Source of the DNA: Thereva unica
Lineage: Eukaryota > Arthropoda > Insecta > Diptera > Therevidae
Direction of reading: 5' to 3'
NCBI GenBank assembly: GCA_949987705.1
Contig: OX465282.1
Location: 98,630,070 to 98,694,069 of the forward strand
DNA length: 64,000 bases
In this document: one piece after another, positions 11,034-20,620 of the stretch
How the letters are laid out: each line of letters begins with the position of its first letter
How positions within the stretch are numbered: the first letter of the stretch is position 1
Made by a program: the position numbers and the translations under genes
The notes under the pieces: model-generated
The model's input: only the letters and a program-made list of their open reading frames with translations
Told to the model about the DNA's origin: nothing
Database searches by the model: none

Positions 11034-12056
11034 TGACAGCGATTTACAAATAAATCACAAAACTGACTGAAAGTGGCTCTCTGGCTTTCTGAGATTTCAT
11101 ATAATTTTTACTTGCTATGTCTGACACCCCATGCGAGTGCTTTGTTACAAGTACAGTGAAAGTACTTTCATGAGAGAGAATTTTCGCTCGCTCGCAGCAA
11201 ATTATTTGGAAAGTGTGACTGCAACTGCGAGCGTCCGCAAATCCCTCTCTGCAAGTAAGAGAGCAAATAGCTCGTTGCAAGCACTTTCCTTGCAACGTCT
11301 GACAGCACCTTAAGTTTCTATAGATTAATCAGTTGGGCGTTTTGGGTCGGATTTGATGGTGATTGCGTTTTTCTAAACTGTTTTGCTTATAGTTATTTGG
11401 AAGATTAGATATTTAATAATAAATGAACATCAATGTTTCATTTAAAGAATCAGGCGATTTTGTGTTAAATTTTTCCTTATCAACTCGAAAATATTTTTTG
11501 AAACAAGGCCGGAAAATCCGGGCCCCTTGAAAATTCCGGGCCCGGGGACGATGTCCCCCCTCTCTCGACAGGCCTGATTATCACTGTCACTTTTCATAGT
11601 TATTTTAATAACTTCAATTTCTCACTAAAAAGACGACACTAAAATGTGTATGCAAGTGAATACAAAATGCCAAAAAAATTTAGCAAAAAGAGTTACATGT
11701 AAGATCAAAAGTTTGAAGTTTCTCAGTTTGAAATAACAGCGTTCGGTTCGAAATTGTTCGGAAAACAAAAGGCCTCTGCCTTTATTCAGTCGCGCCCCTT
11801 CGCGGAAGTTTTGCGGCACAAATGTGGAGTGGGTAAAATGGTAAAATTTTCAAAAATTCACCCGTCCGTCGTCGTATTAATTATTAGGCAGTAGCGTTCC
11901 CTGCGTTTTTAAATGTCATGCAAACTTCCGCTACTGAAATATAGTATTTTTGCGTACTATGTATTAATTCAACAGTATATAGTACGGCGTGCCGAAATAT
12001 AGTACAATACTATATATTATAGTACGGTTGGCAACCCTAGGTACATTGCATCCTTA

Positions 12057-12400
12057 GGCCCTCCGCACACGGGTCGACTGATTAGCAATCCCAGTTGCAT
12101 ACGCAACTGTTTAGTGACCTTGCCTGTGTACGCAAATGGGAATCCCCACACGGGTCGACAGAAACAAGACTGATTTGAAACTAGTTTGCAACTGGTCTTG
12201 GGCGACTGGGCTTGCCGGTCGAAAGCGATTTCAGTTGCGTGGTTGCACTTGTAGCTGTCAAATTTTATAGGTTAGATTCAAAGTTCATAAAGTTTATAAA
12301 GTGGAGTCTCGTTTTGGTTGCAAACTGGTTGCAAACGTCATTATTGTAAAACCAGTTGCAAACTGGGATTGCTAATCAGTCGACTCGTGTGCGGAGGGCC
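12057..12400. mobile_element. 344-bp Harbinger-type MITE (TSD TTA)
   Basis: Terminal inverted repeat GGCCCTCCGCACACG followed by GTCGACTGATTAGCAATCCC at both ends (one mismatch seen, G/A). TTA flanks at 12054-12056 and 12401-12403. A third partial copy of the CACACGGGTCGAC word lies at 12146-12160. Non-coding. Confidence 0.85.
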
Positions 12401-12527
12401 TTAGTGTTTCCAGAGGAAGAAAAATATTGAGATTTTAATCTGGATTTATTGAAGTTATACTTCTTTAGGCGCGTTTTGAAAAATATTATGAGAGTGAATT
12501 TTGACGAATTCGCAACGCAACGCAACG

Positions 12528-13828
12528 GAGGATATGGGCGAAGGGGTGGAGGCAATGGAGGGCAAGCATTTCAACTTCCATTCTTCATGCGCACTGGGAT
12601 TATCATTATTATGGGCATATGAAAACTCGCAGCCGATGCCGGTTCACGATGTCGATGGGTGAGGGGGTTTTTATGCTGAAGCTATGGAGGGAAATAAATA
12701 AATTTCATGTTCGAGTCATCAGCTAAGCGTATGTTTGGTTTTTCGTGGGCATAGGACGATTCGTAGTGTTTATTGTGTGCTGTTTTATGGGTTTTACTGG
12801 ATGGAAGGAAATTTCTCTAACTCGTAGTGTAATATCATAGACTCGCCAAGTTTTTAACTTGTAAAAAGTGGCAAAATATTGTATTTTAACATTTTTTACT
12901 GCACGTGCATTACAGGTGATAAGTTAGTTAGTGATCCGAGTGAATAAATTGAATGAAATTGATAAGGTGACCAGTTTTGTTTACATTCATGGTGGTTTTT
13001 TCGTGTTAATTTAGGGAAAAAATGTTGGATTTATGTGGTAATGAAATTAAAAGTGAATTTAAAATGGTTAAAAATTATTTTGAACTTTTTCCTACACATT
13101 TTTCTGCTTTAATATTTTTAAAAATTATTCTTTAACAAGCTTTAATCACTTTAAATTCACTTTTAACTCAATAACCACACAAATTCAACATTTTTGCCCT
13201 AAAATAACTCGACAAAACCACAGCGAATGTAAACACAATTGGTCACCTACACTCAATTTTTTGAAATTGTTTTGATTCAATCACTGAAACACTAATCACT
13301 GGTAATCCAGGTGCAGAAAAAAGTGATAAAATACAATATTTTACAACTTTTTATTGCAAAAATAAACTTAAAAACTTGGCTTCACTATGTTATTACACGA
13401 GAAATGTCCTCCATTCAAGCAAATGTAGGATCGGCACCGGCTGGTTCCAGGCCTGTAGCTACGATGGGTTTGCTGGAGGCCCTATCAGAACCTCAAATAT
13501 GCAGCGTACTGCAAATTTAAGACATGATATGAACATGCAGCACGCTGCTTTGCTTGTCATTTTACCAGCCTCAGCCAATTGAAATACTTTTGATTGCAGC
13601 GTACTGCATTATCTCATGCCCTAATTTACTGCACGCTGCCAATTTTGATGTTCTGATACGGCCTGCGGACGATATAGGCGAAGGGGTAGAGGCTATAAAG
13701 GGCAAGCATTGCAACTCCAATCCTTTAGCTATTAAGTTTATTATTATATGGGCATATGAAAATTCGTATTCACGATGTCCATGGGTGAGAAGGTTTTTAC
13801 CCAGAGGCTATGGAGGGAAATAAATTAC
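12528..13828 (+). repeat. Diverged direct repeats (12528-12720 and 13668-13828) bracketing an inverted repeat
   Basis: Shared blocks in order: GCGAAGGGGT(G/A)GAGGC, GGGCAAGCATT, TATGGGCATATGAAAA, TTCACGATGTC(G/C)ATGGGTGAG, GCTATGGAGGGAAATAAAT and TCAGCTAA. The two copies lie about 1.1 kb apart in the same orientation. They could be degraded termini of a larger element or a local duplication. Confidence 0.6.
12845..13380. repeat. 536-bp inverted repeat, arms about 250 bp
   Basis: The left arm (12845-13095) begins GCCAAGTTTTTAA and the right arm (complement of 13125-13380) begins the same. Both continue through AAATATTGTATTTTA, CTGCAC, GTGACCA, GTTTACATTC, TGTGGTTTTGTCG-like text and AAAAATGTTG. 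Identity is about three quarters by eye, so it is an old foldback. Confidence 0.65.
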
Positions 13829-14189
13829 ATATCCTAGTTTTCAGCTAAAGCCGGCTCTAAACGATGCTATGAGCACTTTTCAACGTTGGACGTTTGATGG
13901 TAGAACGCATTGTGTGGCCGCTACTCGAACTACGAATGTCCAATGTCAAGCGTCCAACGATGGTGTTTGGACAGGTTCGGAGTGTTGTCACTCAAACGTT
14001 GGAAGCGTTGATGCTGTATTTGCCGATACATTAATGTCCTTAGTATGAAACTCTTCGTATCATATTTCAATTACCCTAACCCACTCAATTTAATTGAGTA
14101 ACAACTAAAAGAAGAAGCTAGGGAAGTGAACAGAATTTGGAAGTGATGTTTATTTCAGTAGTGGCAAAGGAAGTAGAATGAATCTACAC

Positions 14190-14480
14190 AAGGTCGATGA
14201 ACCCACAGGTGAGTTACGAGAGCATACCGGCAAAATGAGTCTACGCAACGCCTGGAATTCCTCATTGTGACAGAGGACACAGACGATGTCCTTTTGGATT
14301 GCCGGAGATTAGCCGAGCAAACTGCTGCACTGTAACCTACAGCTAAAGGCACGGCTAAGAGCAACGAACGTCTTAGACTATAATGGCACGATCGTTTGAT
14401 CTACTGACTAAAGTGGAGGAAAAGCTAAATTCCTCAATCAGAAGCTATGGCGGAAATGAACAAAAAAGAAGTGAGTGGGG
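14190..14480 (+). pseudogene. LINE C-terminal scrap (R1/I-like zinc-knuckle tail)
   Basis: In one frame the text reads EDTDDVLLDCRRLAEQTAAL, resembling the ED/AEH-x4-C-x-R-W/L-A-E-x-R tail after the RT of R1/I-group LINEs. Stops interrupt the rest. 14620-14720 could be its 3' UTR. Only a fragment; the family is uncertain. Confidence 0.35.
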
Positions 14481-14880
14481 CTTAGAAGTACCAGTAGTAT
14501 TATGCTGATCCAGCTTTGCGACGCATATTAAGCTTAACATTCATTACGTTTTGGTCGAAAATTAGCCAGTCTTAAGAGAATTTCATGAGGCATCTTAAGC
14601 CCATCTTAAGATAATTGTAATTAGGCCTAATGACCCAACTAGTTGGTGATTTTAGTTAGGATTAGAATACGGTATAACCGACAGCCTTGAGCGTGTCGGC
14701 ATCATAATGCTGGCACCTTCCAACGCACGAAAATAGAAAGAATCCAATAAAATATTTGTGTAGAAATTAAAAATTAGTCTTAAAATCACGCCAAAGAAGT
14801 ATAACTTCTAATGCGTGTACATAAGTACACACACCCACTGTTTTTTTAAATTTATTTTTATGAAGTTGCCTATTTGGTCA
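14481..14880. other. Gene-free spacer
   Basis: No supported ORF. CTTAAG words repeat at 14573-14611. May be LINE 3' UTR in part (GTATAACCGACAGCCTTGAGC). Confidence 0.4.
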
Positions 14881-15806
14881 AGGGAAGCAGTGTTTCCTTT
14901 GCTTCCAAAGAGGAACCGCCACTGCTGAACATTTTAAATGTGCAGGGCCATTCGTTCTTCAATCTGTGGCAAAATCGCAAGATTACATACTGAATATTTT
15001 GCCAAATATGGACGAGAACCGATTTAGAAATTAGAATTTAGAAATTACACTAGTTAATTGGCATAATTTCAAAGTCATTCTGGATTTGATTAGAGATGAT
15101 ATCCTTTTCAATGGACCACGGTCTTGCAGACAAATGAAATTCAATTGATAATTGTTATGAATCGACAGGCCTCTTACGGCGTAGGAGCTTCAATAAGCAA
15201 AGTAGCTGCTTTGTTTGGAATCGGAGATGGAGGAACAATTACCAAAATGACTAACAGAATATTTAAAACTATTTTAAAATTAAAGAACAAGTTTCTGTTT
15301 TGGCCAGATTTAAGAGAGTGTCAACAAATTTTTACACAAACATTTCACGAGCTCTTTCACTTTGTAGGATATGTTGATGGAACAGAAATTAAATTGGACG
15401 AAAAACCATCTGAGGATCCAGAAACATATTTTTCCCGCAAACATATTTATGCCTTAAAAACGCAGGTAGTTTGTGAGCGCGAAATTAAAATTCGCCACAG
15501 GAAGTGCTCACGATAGGAAGATATTCAACAATTGCGATTTGTCAATCAAATCTTTGGAATTCTTTACTGGTTTTGAGTATTTAGTGGCAGATAGTGCCTA
15601 TAAATTAACACCTACTTAACTTCTTTCAGAATAAACTCAAATCAAGGGACCCTTAATAATGAGCAGGTTTTAATAAACATCTTAGTAAGTGTCGTATTAG
15701 GATCGACCACTGTTTTGGTCTCATGAAGGAGAGATTTAACAGCACTTTCATAATTAATTCGTCATATCACGGGAATACTTGTTCAGAACGACAACTGATT
15801 CAATCT
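14880..15806 (+). pseudogene. HARBI1-like Harbinger transposase, frameshifted
   Basis: DDE endonuclease of a PIF/Harbinger element, in pieces. The N-terminal part near 15060 reads LDLIRDDILFNGPRSCRQ. The central part (15124-15516) reads SKVAALFGIGDGGTITK (helix-turn-helix), FVGYVDGTEIKL (first catalytic Asp) and SRKHIYALKTQVV. After a break, EYLVADSAYKLTP (second Asp) lies near 15580. The end reads CRIRIDHCFGLMKERF (third acidic region, near 15690-15740). At least three frame changes or stops. The SINE at 15807 interrupts its end. The typical length is ~350-400 residues, so most of the domain is represented. Inactive. Confidence 0.75.
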
Positions 15807-16281
15807 TTTTTTTTTTTTTTTTTTTTTTTATGTGAAAGACTAGAGTCACAGGAAACGCCCTTTATACTGAGTCGACAGTCTATTTTCTTCATATAGAGTG
15901 CAATGTCGAACAGCAGCTCTAGTCGGGGAAGAAAGGAACTGTCACAACCTACCAGCGATATTTTGCAGTCCACCTACTCCCAACCATTACTGGCGACTTT
16001 GTCATCGGGGCATCGAGAAACAACTCGCTGGAGTGTTATGCCTCCTGAAACGAGTTGAATCTCATCAACCATCCGATGACATGCGCTTTTGGTGAAGCGG
16101 GGAAGGGCTAAGGAAGGCTATGACAGAAGGAATCAGGAATGTAAAGAGGGAAGAAGAAAGAAGGAAAGTTATGTAGGTGGGAAAGTGGAAAAGGCGAAGG
16201 ACCGTGGGGCTGGCCGGGATTCGAACCCGGGACCTCTGGGATAGTAGCCAGACGCCTTACTCCCTAGGCTACCGAGGCCCC
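15807..16281 (-). mobile_element. tRNA-headed SINE, full length, 18-bp TSD
   Basis: On the minus strand it starts at 16281 with GGGGCCTCGGTAGCCTAGGG (box A region TAGCCTAGGGAGTAAGGCG) and has box B GGTTCGAATCC near 16226-16216. Together these form a tRNA-like head of about 75 bp with internal Pol III promoter elements. It ends in a long A tail (T run at 15807-15829 on plus). CGACAACTGATTCAATCT is duplicated at 15789-15806 and 16282-16299. The body shares a segment with the 5' region of LINE3 and the last ~40 bases resemble the LINE3 3' end (see findings). Confidence 0.9.
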
Positions 16282-16299
16282 CGACAACTGATTCAATCT

Positions 16300-17707
16300 G
16301 GAACTAAATTTCCAGCTCAACAACATCCAATTTGAACTGGCTGCCATTAAGTCACTACCTAAAAATGGTGACTTTCTAAATCCAATAGACCCGATCTCTC
16401 CTCCTGTTGGATTAAGTGAAGATCCGCCGTTCAGTGAAAATATCAATGGCGATATTTTCTACGACGACAACTTTACTCTGAGGTCCCCAATCAACGGCCT
16501 CCACCAGCGGACCTTATCTATTTCGGAAAATTCGCCGACTAATCTACCACCGCTTCATTTGCCGGAGCGCACGATTAATAAGTTCGGCACGACTTGGTCT
16601 CAGGGAGAATGGGATGCCCGGCTGGAAAGGATCAACAACAAAAATCAACAGACACCGAAAACTTCCGGGCGCAGCAATAGAAAGAAACAGCGTGCCCCCA
16701 TATGCAGCGGCATAAGTAACGTCAGGACAGTAAATGTCTCGAGCACCAACGACAACGTGTCCTATTATTTCCTCAAGGGCGTGCAACCACGATTTAACTC
16801 ATCTTGGGTAATTTCGTTGTTTAAAACTGACTTCTCGATTGATATATCCAACTGCGAAGAAGTCAGTCATCGAAATAAGAAGCCCAATAAACCCAGGAGC
16901 TTCAAATTGGCCTTGCCCTCTAGATACGATTGGTAGTTCCAGAACTCTGAGACAGAGATCTTTACATGGAAGAACTTAATTTTACACCGATGGATAGATA
17001 GGCTAAGTAAATCTAAGAGTAGCCCTAAACTAAAACCTAACAAAATATACACTAACACTAATGGTACTAATAATTCATTTCCAACTACTAACTCACTAAC
17101 CAAGAATACTAATACAAAAAATTTACTTCCAACCACCATCAGAAAAACTAAGAGCACTAACGTTATTAATGATCCACTCCCAACCACTAATTACCCGAAT
17201 TTCGCGCGAAGTCACATTATTGTTGGCGGCCGTTCCTACGCTAACATCTGCGATGCTCAACCTCAATCAACCCCGCCACAGCAAATGTCATCAGATTCTT
17301 CGGTAAGATCCAAGTCGCCTTTCTTGAATCCTCTACAACCCCCGGTAGTAAAAAATACCATTATATCTGCTGACTCCGAAGATAAGAGATATTTGCTTTC
17401 ACGCTTGCGAGAAAAGAGGATCTTTGATGATGTTCGCCTATTCCTGGCTTACATGCACAACAAACCAGATTCAACTTGCATTAATGGTAAGACCAGGACT
17501 AGTCTAATTATTTCTATTCAGCAAGAGGGCCTACCTACTGAACGTAATGCCCTCCTAGAACTGTTTACAAATTTCTATGAACAATTCCAAATTTCCCCTC
17601 AGCAAGTTAGCAAGGACCTTTCTGCATATGGGTCCCATGTCAGAGCAAAGCATATCTCCCAACTTCAAAGAAGTCGGGACGAATCAAATAGATATTATCG
17701 TCCTTAA
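16300..17707 (+). pseudogene. LINE2 ORF1 with one nonsense codon
   Basis: A single frame runs from 16300 to 17707 with one TAG at 16934-16936. It starts inside a coiled-coil-like segment (LELNFQLNNIQFELAAIKSL), then Ser/Asn/Pro-rich text. A predicted RRM-like block follows (VSYYFLKGVQPRFNSSWV, CEEVSHRNKKPNKPRSFKL), then a long Thr/Asn-rich linker and a C-terminal block (FDDVRLFLAYMHNKP, RNALLELFTNFYEQF, RAKHISQLQRSRDES). No CCHC fingers. ORF1 proteins of this group bind the element RNA. The C-terminal domain has no assignment that I can defend. Confidence 0.65.
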
Positions 17708-20620
17708 CTAGCTTCCCCCGAAATTCTAACCATCTCCCAGCCCGTCATTCAAAACTAACATCTTCTGATAACTTAAGACTCTTCTATCATAACTGCAGTG
17801 GGATGAGAGGCAAACTGAAGGATCTTTTTATCGACTCCAAATCCTGTGACTTCAATGTACTAGTGTTAACCGAGACTTGGTTGAATGACTCTTTCCTTAA
17901 CGAGGAGATCCTGCATGGCAGCTGGTCCATTTATAGATGCGATAGAGATTATATATCTACCGGTCTCTCAAGAGGAGGTGGTGTCCTCATAGCTGTTAGA
18001 GACTCCTTAAATAGTGAATTGATCGCGACTACATCGTCTCAAACCTTTGAACATATTTTAGTACGAGTAAAGTTCGGAAAGAAATACATTGTCATCGGTT
18101 CTTTTTATTTACCTCCAAACTCCAACGAATCTATATATGATAATGTGATTCATATAATAGATGAAATATCCAACGATAACAAAGATATATTAATCATAGG
18201 TGATTTTAATCGGCCTAATATATCTTTTATTCGTGACGAGGAAGACAGTTATTTACTTCCGATTAATGTATCAAACCCCGTCTATATAAAGTTTATCGAC
18301 AATCTTTACAGCAACGACCTGCAACAGGTAATTAGAAAACCAAATTCAAATGGGAAATGGTTGGATTTAATCTTCACCAACCTCTATGAGGATTTGAACG
18401 TGCTTCCCGCTTCTGAAGAGGAGAATCTATTTAATAACACTACACATAATTCCGCGTGGGTCGTCGAGCTCAGTTCTACAATAACTGATTATCTCGCCTC
18501 CTATAACAACTCTGTAGTCTTCGATTTTAAGAATGCTGATAATGTTAGTATTAGCACTGAATTATCCATTATTAACTGGGAGGATCTACTTGATGGTGAT
18601 GATATTGACGAGCTAGTTACTAGATTCTACGATGTTATCTTCAACACCATTGGCAGATTCGTACCCAAAATAAAAAAAGGGATAAATTGACGGAGCCATG
18701 GCTTGACAAAAACACTCGGTCCCTTCGTAATAGGAGAAATAAATTGTACCCCGTAGTGAAAAATAACAACAATGTCAGTGCTGAGCAGAAATCTGAATAC
18801 GCCAGGTTAGCCTCAGAATTTAATCATAGGTCACGGGAGGCCTATACTACCTATGCAAAGACTGTCGGTGAAAATATCATACGTAATCCTAAAAAATTCT
18901 ATGATTTCGTTAATCTAAAGCGAAAAACATCAGGCTACCCGACAACAATGACAAACGGTATCACAACTCCTCTCTCCCCAAGAAGTTTCAAACATGTTTG
19001 CGGACAGGTTCAGTGAAATCTTCTGCCCCATTTCTTTGACTGCACACACTGTCCCAAGAGAGCATTCCGAAACTGCGGTCCTTATAGACAATATATCTCT
19101 ATCGCCCGAAGATATAATGACAGGTCTTATAGATATGGAGGTCAATAAAGGTCACGGTCCGGACTGTCTACCTGCAAGTTTTTTGCAGAGCCACGCCCAA
19201 CTCATTCTACTCCCTCTTCACCTCATTTTTAATAAGTCCCTTTCTGCCGGTAAGTTTCCTTCGGTATGGAAGAAATCCTTCCTCACACCATTCTTCAAGT
19301 CAGGTGATAAACATGCGGTGGACAACTATAGGGGCATTGCAATCCTATCTGTTATCCCTAAACTATTTGAAAAACTTATCTATGACAAGATTGTTCTAAT
19401 TGTTCCGAACCTAAACGATCAGCAACATGGTTTCAGAAAAGGTCGTTCCACCACATCCAATCTTATGATAATGATATCCGAACTACTGTGCGGTATGGAA
19501 CAAGGCCACCAGTTTGACGCTGTCTACACTGACTTCAGCAAGGCATTTGATCGAGTAGACCACAACATACTATTTATGAAATTATTAAGATTTGGGATAT
19601 CCGGCCCCCTTCTGGATTGGATTACATCCTATCTTAACGGGAGAACTCAGGTGGTATGATTTCAGGGCTTCCTCTCAAAAGAAATCAATGTAACCTCAGG
19701 TGTACCGCAAGGCAGCCACCTAGGGCCACTTCTATTTAACATATTCATTTCCGATCTATCTGAAACATTAAATGGCATTCCGCACCTCTTTTACGCCGAT
19801 GATTTAAAAATTTATAGTGCTATAAGGTCTCAAACTGATGTATCCTTTTTACAGTCGAAACTTAATGCACTACAAGACTGGTGCACCACTAACAATCTTC
19901 TTCTTAACACCAGTAAGTGCCACGTAATTACCTTCTCCAGGAAAAGAAACAAACAGCTGAAAAATTATTATCTCAATGACAATGTCTTGGATCGTGTCGA
20001 TCACATTGTTGATTTAGGCATTGTCCTCGACAGCAAGTTAAACTTTAACTTACACTATGATAATATTATTGCTAGATCCAACAGGCTTTATCAAGAGAAG
20101 AGCTAAAGAATTCGACAATGTTTGGGTTACTAAAGCCTTGTTTTGCTCATTGGTCCGTCCTATTCTTGAGTGTGCGTGCCAGATCTGGGATCCTATATTT
20201 CAAATTAGTATTAATCGAATAGAATCTGTCCAAAAGATGTTCCTTCTTTTCGCGCTTAGGAACCTCTATAATCCTTCGGATTTTCACAACCTTCCTCACT
20301 ATAAGGACAGGCTCAAAATCCTTGATCTCTTGCCTCTATCCCTTAGACGGAAATTGCTTATATCTTGTTTTACCCTGGATGTCCTGAACAATAACCTCAA
20401 GGTGCAGTTCCTGTCGGACACAATCAAATTTAACGATACTCGACAAACAAGACATTCCAAACTGCTTAAAGAGTACCCGCATCGCACTGAATATGCTAGA
20501 AACGAGCCCGTTAACAGGTGCTGCATTACCTTCAATTCCTACGCGTCCTGTTTCTCTCCCTCAATTAACAAAAGTTCCTATAAAAGAAAACTAATTTCCC
20601 TGTTGTCCTCTTCTAACTAA
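17704..20620 (+). pseudogene. LINE2 ORF2: endonuclease-reverse transcriptase, multiply frameshifted
   Basis: The frame is open directly from the end of ORF1; the first recognisable text is LRLFYHNCSGMRGKL. The endonuclease shows VLTETWLND, RGGGVLIAV, SFYLPPN and ILIIGDFN. Its C-terminal SDHH-type motif is degenerate. Breaks occur near 18690 (frame change), 19000 (frame change), 19657 (TGA) and 20090 (frame change). The RT shows VNKGHGPDCLPASF, VDNYRGIAILSVIPKLFE, QHGFRKGRSTTSNL, VYTDFSKAFDRVDH (motif A intact), VTSGVPQGSHLGPLLFNIF, the catalytic FYADDLKIY (about 19792) and the thumb LVRPILECACQIWDP. It ends SLLSSSN at 20620. Confidence 0.8.

Larger units (their letters stand above)
10217..11310. 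mobile_element. Harbinger deletion derivative carrying a MADF gene (TSD TAA)
   Basis: Termini AGGTGCTGTCAGACGTTGCA at both ends (right end on the complement), flanked by TAA at 10214-10216 and 11311-11313. Internal GCAAGTA/TTGCAAGC words recur near both ends as subterminal repeats. Inside lie the MADF ORF on plus and the first codons of the transposase on minus, facing each other. The rest of the transposase is missing, with the deletion junction near 10870. Confidence 0.85.
6579..11576. mobile_element. hAT-B: non-autonomous hAT inserted in exon 1 of hAT-A (8-bp TSD ATTATCAC)
   Basis: The left end reads CAGGCCCGTAGAGAGG and the right end, on the complementary strand, CAGGCCTGTCGAGAGAGG; both then run into GGGCCCGG-rich subterminal sequence. 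ATTATCAC sits exactly outside both ends (6571-6578 and 11577-11584). Removing the element and one duplication copy restores the hAT-A reading frame. Once the nested elements are removed only about 0.65 kb of hAT-B remains, with no transposase, so it was probably mobilised in trans. Confidence 0.88.
4497..11597 (-). pseudogene. hAT-A transposase, two exons, two in-frame stops, exon 1 split by hAT-B
   Basis: DNA transposase of the hAT superfamily. Exon 1 starts at ATG 11597-11595 (MKSDSDN), runs to 11577, is broken by the 5.0-kb hAT-B insertion, and resumes in frame at 6570 to 6382. It carries half of a BED-like zinc finger (CVLC). Exon 2 (6278-4497) supplies the His pair (QHGETKQH). Then follow the DDE region (QTDASNRKN, LSADNTNANFG), the hAT signature NCHAHIVHNTVKHA, RWLSLLPCVDN, and the C-terminal dimerisation block (LLSIPATSAITERIFSIM, RNRASISLIKNELLIYINL). 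Exon 2 is one frame of 594 codons interrupted only by two TAA codons at about 6018-6020 and 5106-5108, with no indels. Total length would be about 663 residues, normal for hAT. Mutated by substitution, otherwise well kept. Confidence 0.85.
4453..12040 (-). mobile_element. hAT-A: spliced autonomous-type hAT transposon, interrupted by hAT-B
   Basis: The minus-strand transposase (see next entry) identifies the superfamily. The 5' terminus is at about 12040: the plus-strand text GTACGGTTGGCAACCCTA is the complement of a TAGGGTTGCCAAC terminus, a common hAT end. About 430 bp of 5' untranslated sequence (11598-12040) includes short AGTACTATATT-type subterminal repeats. The 3' terminus is not visible because LINE1 occupies 1-4452. 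The element is split at 6571-6578/11577-11584 by hAT-B with an exact 8-bp duplication. Confidence 0.8.
12401..14150. other. Gene-free stretch with direct and inverted repeats
   Basis: No supported ORF. Holds the repeat pairs listed separately plus 10-14-bp palindromes such as TGCAGCGTACTGCA at 13500 and 13596, and CAGCACGCTG at 13537. 13850-14080 contains several CAACGTTGGA/GTCCAACG words of no known meaning. Confidence 0.5.

Noticed and set aside
16205..16281. A genuine nuclear tRNA gene (minus strand)
   Set aside because: Box A and B are present, but it is fused to a body with a poly(A) tail and an 18-bp target duplication, so it is the SINE head. I could not fold a full cloverleaf by eye.
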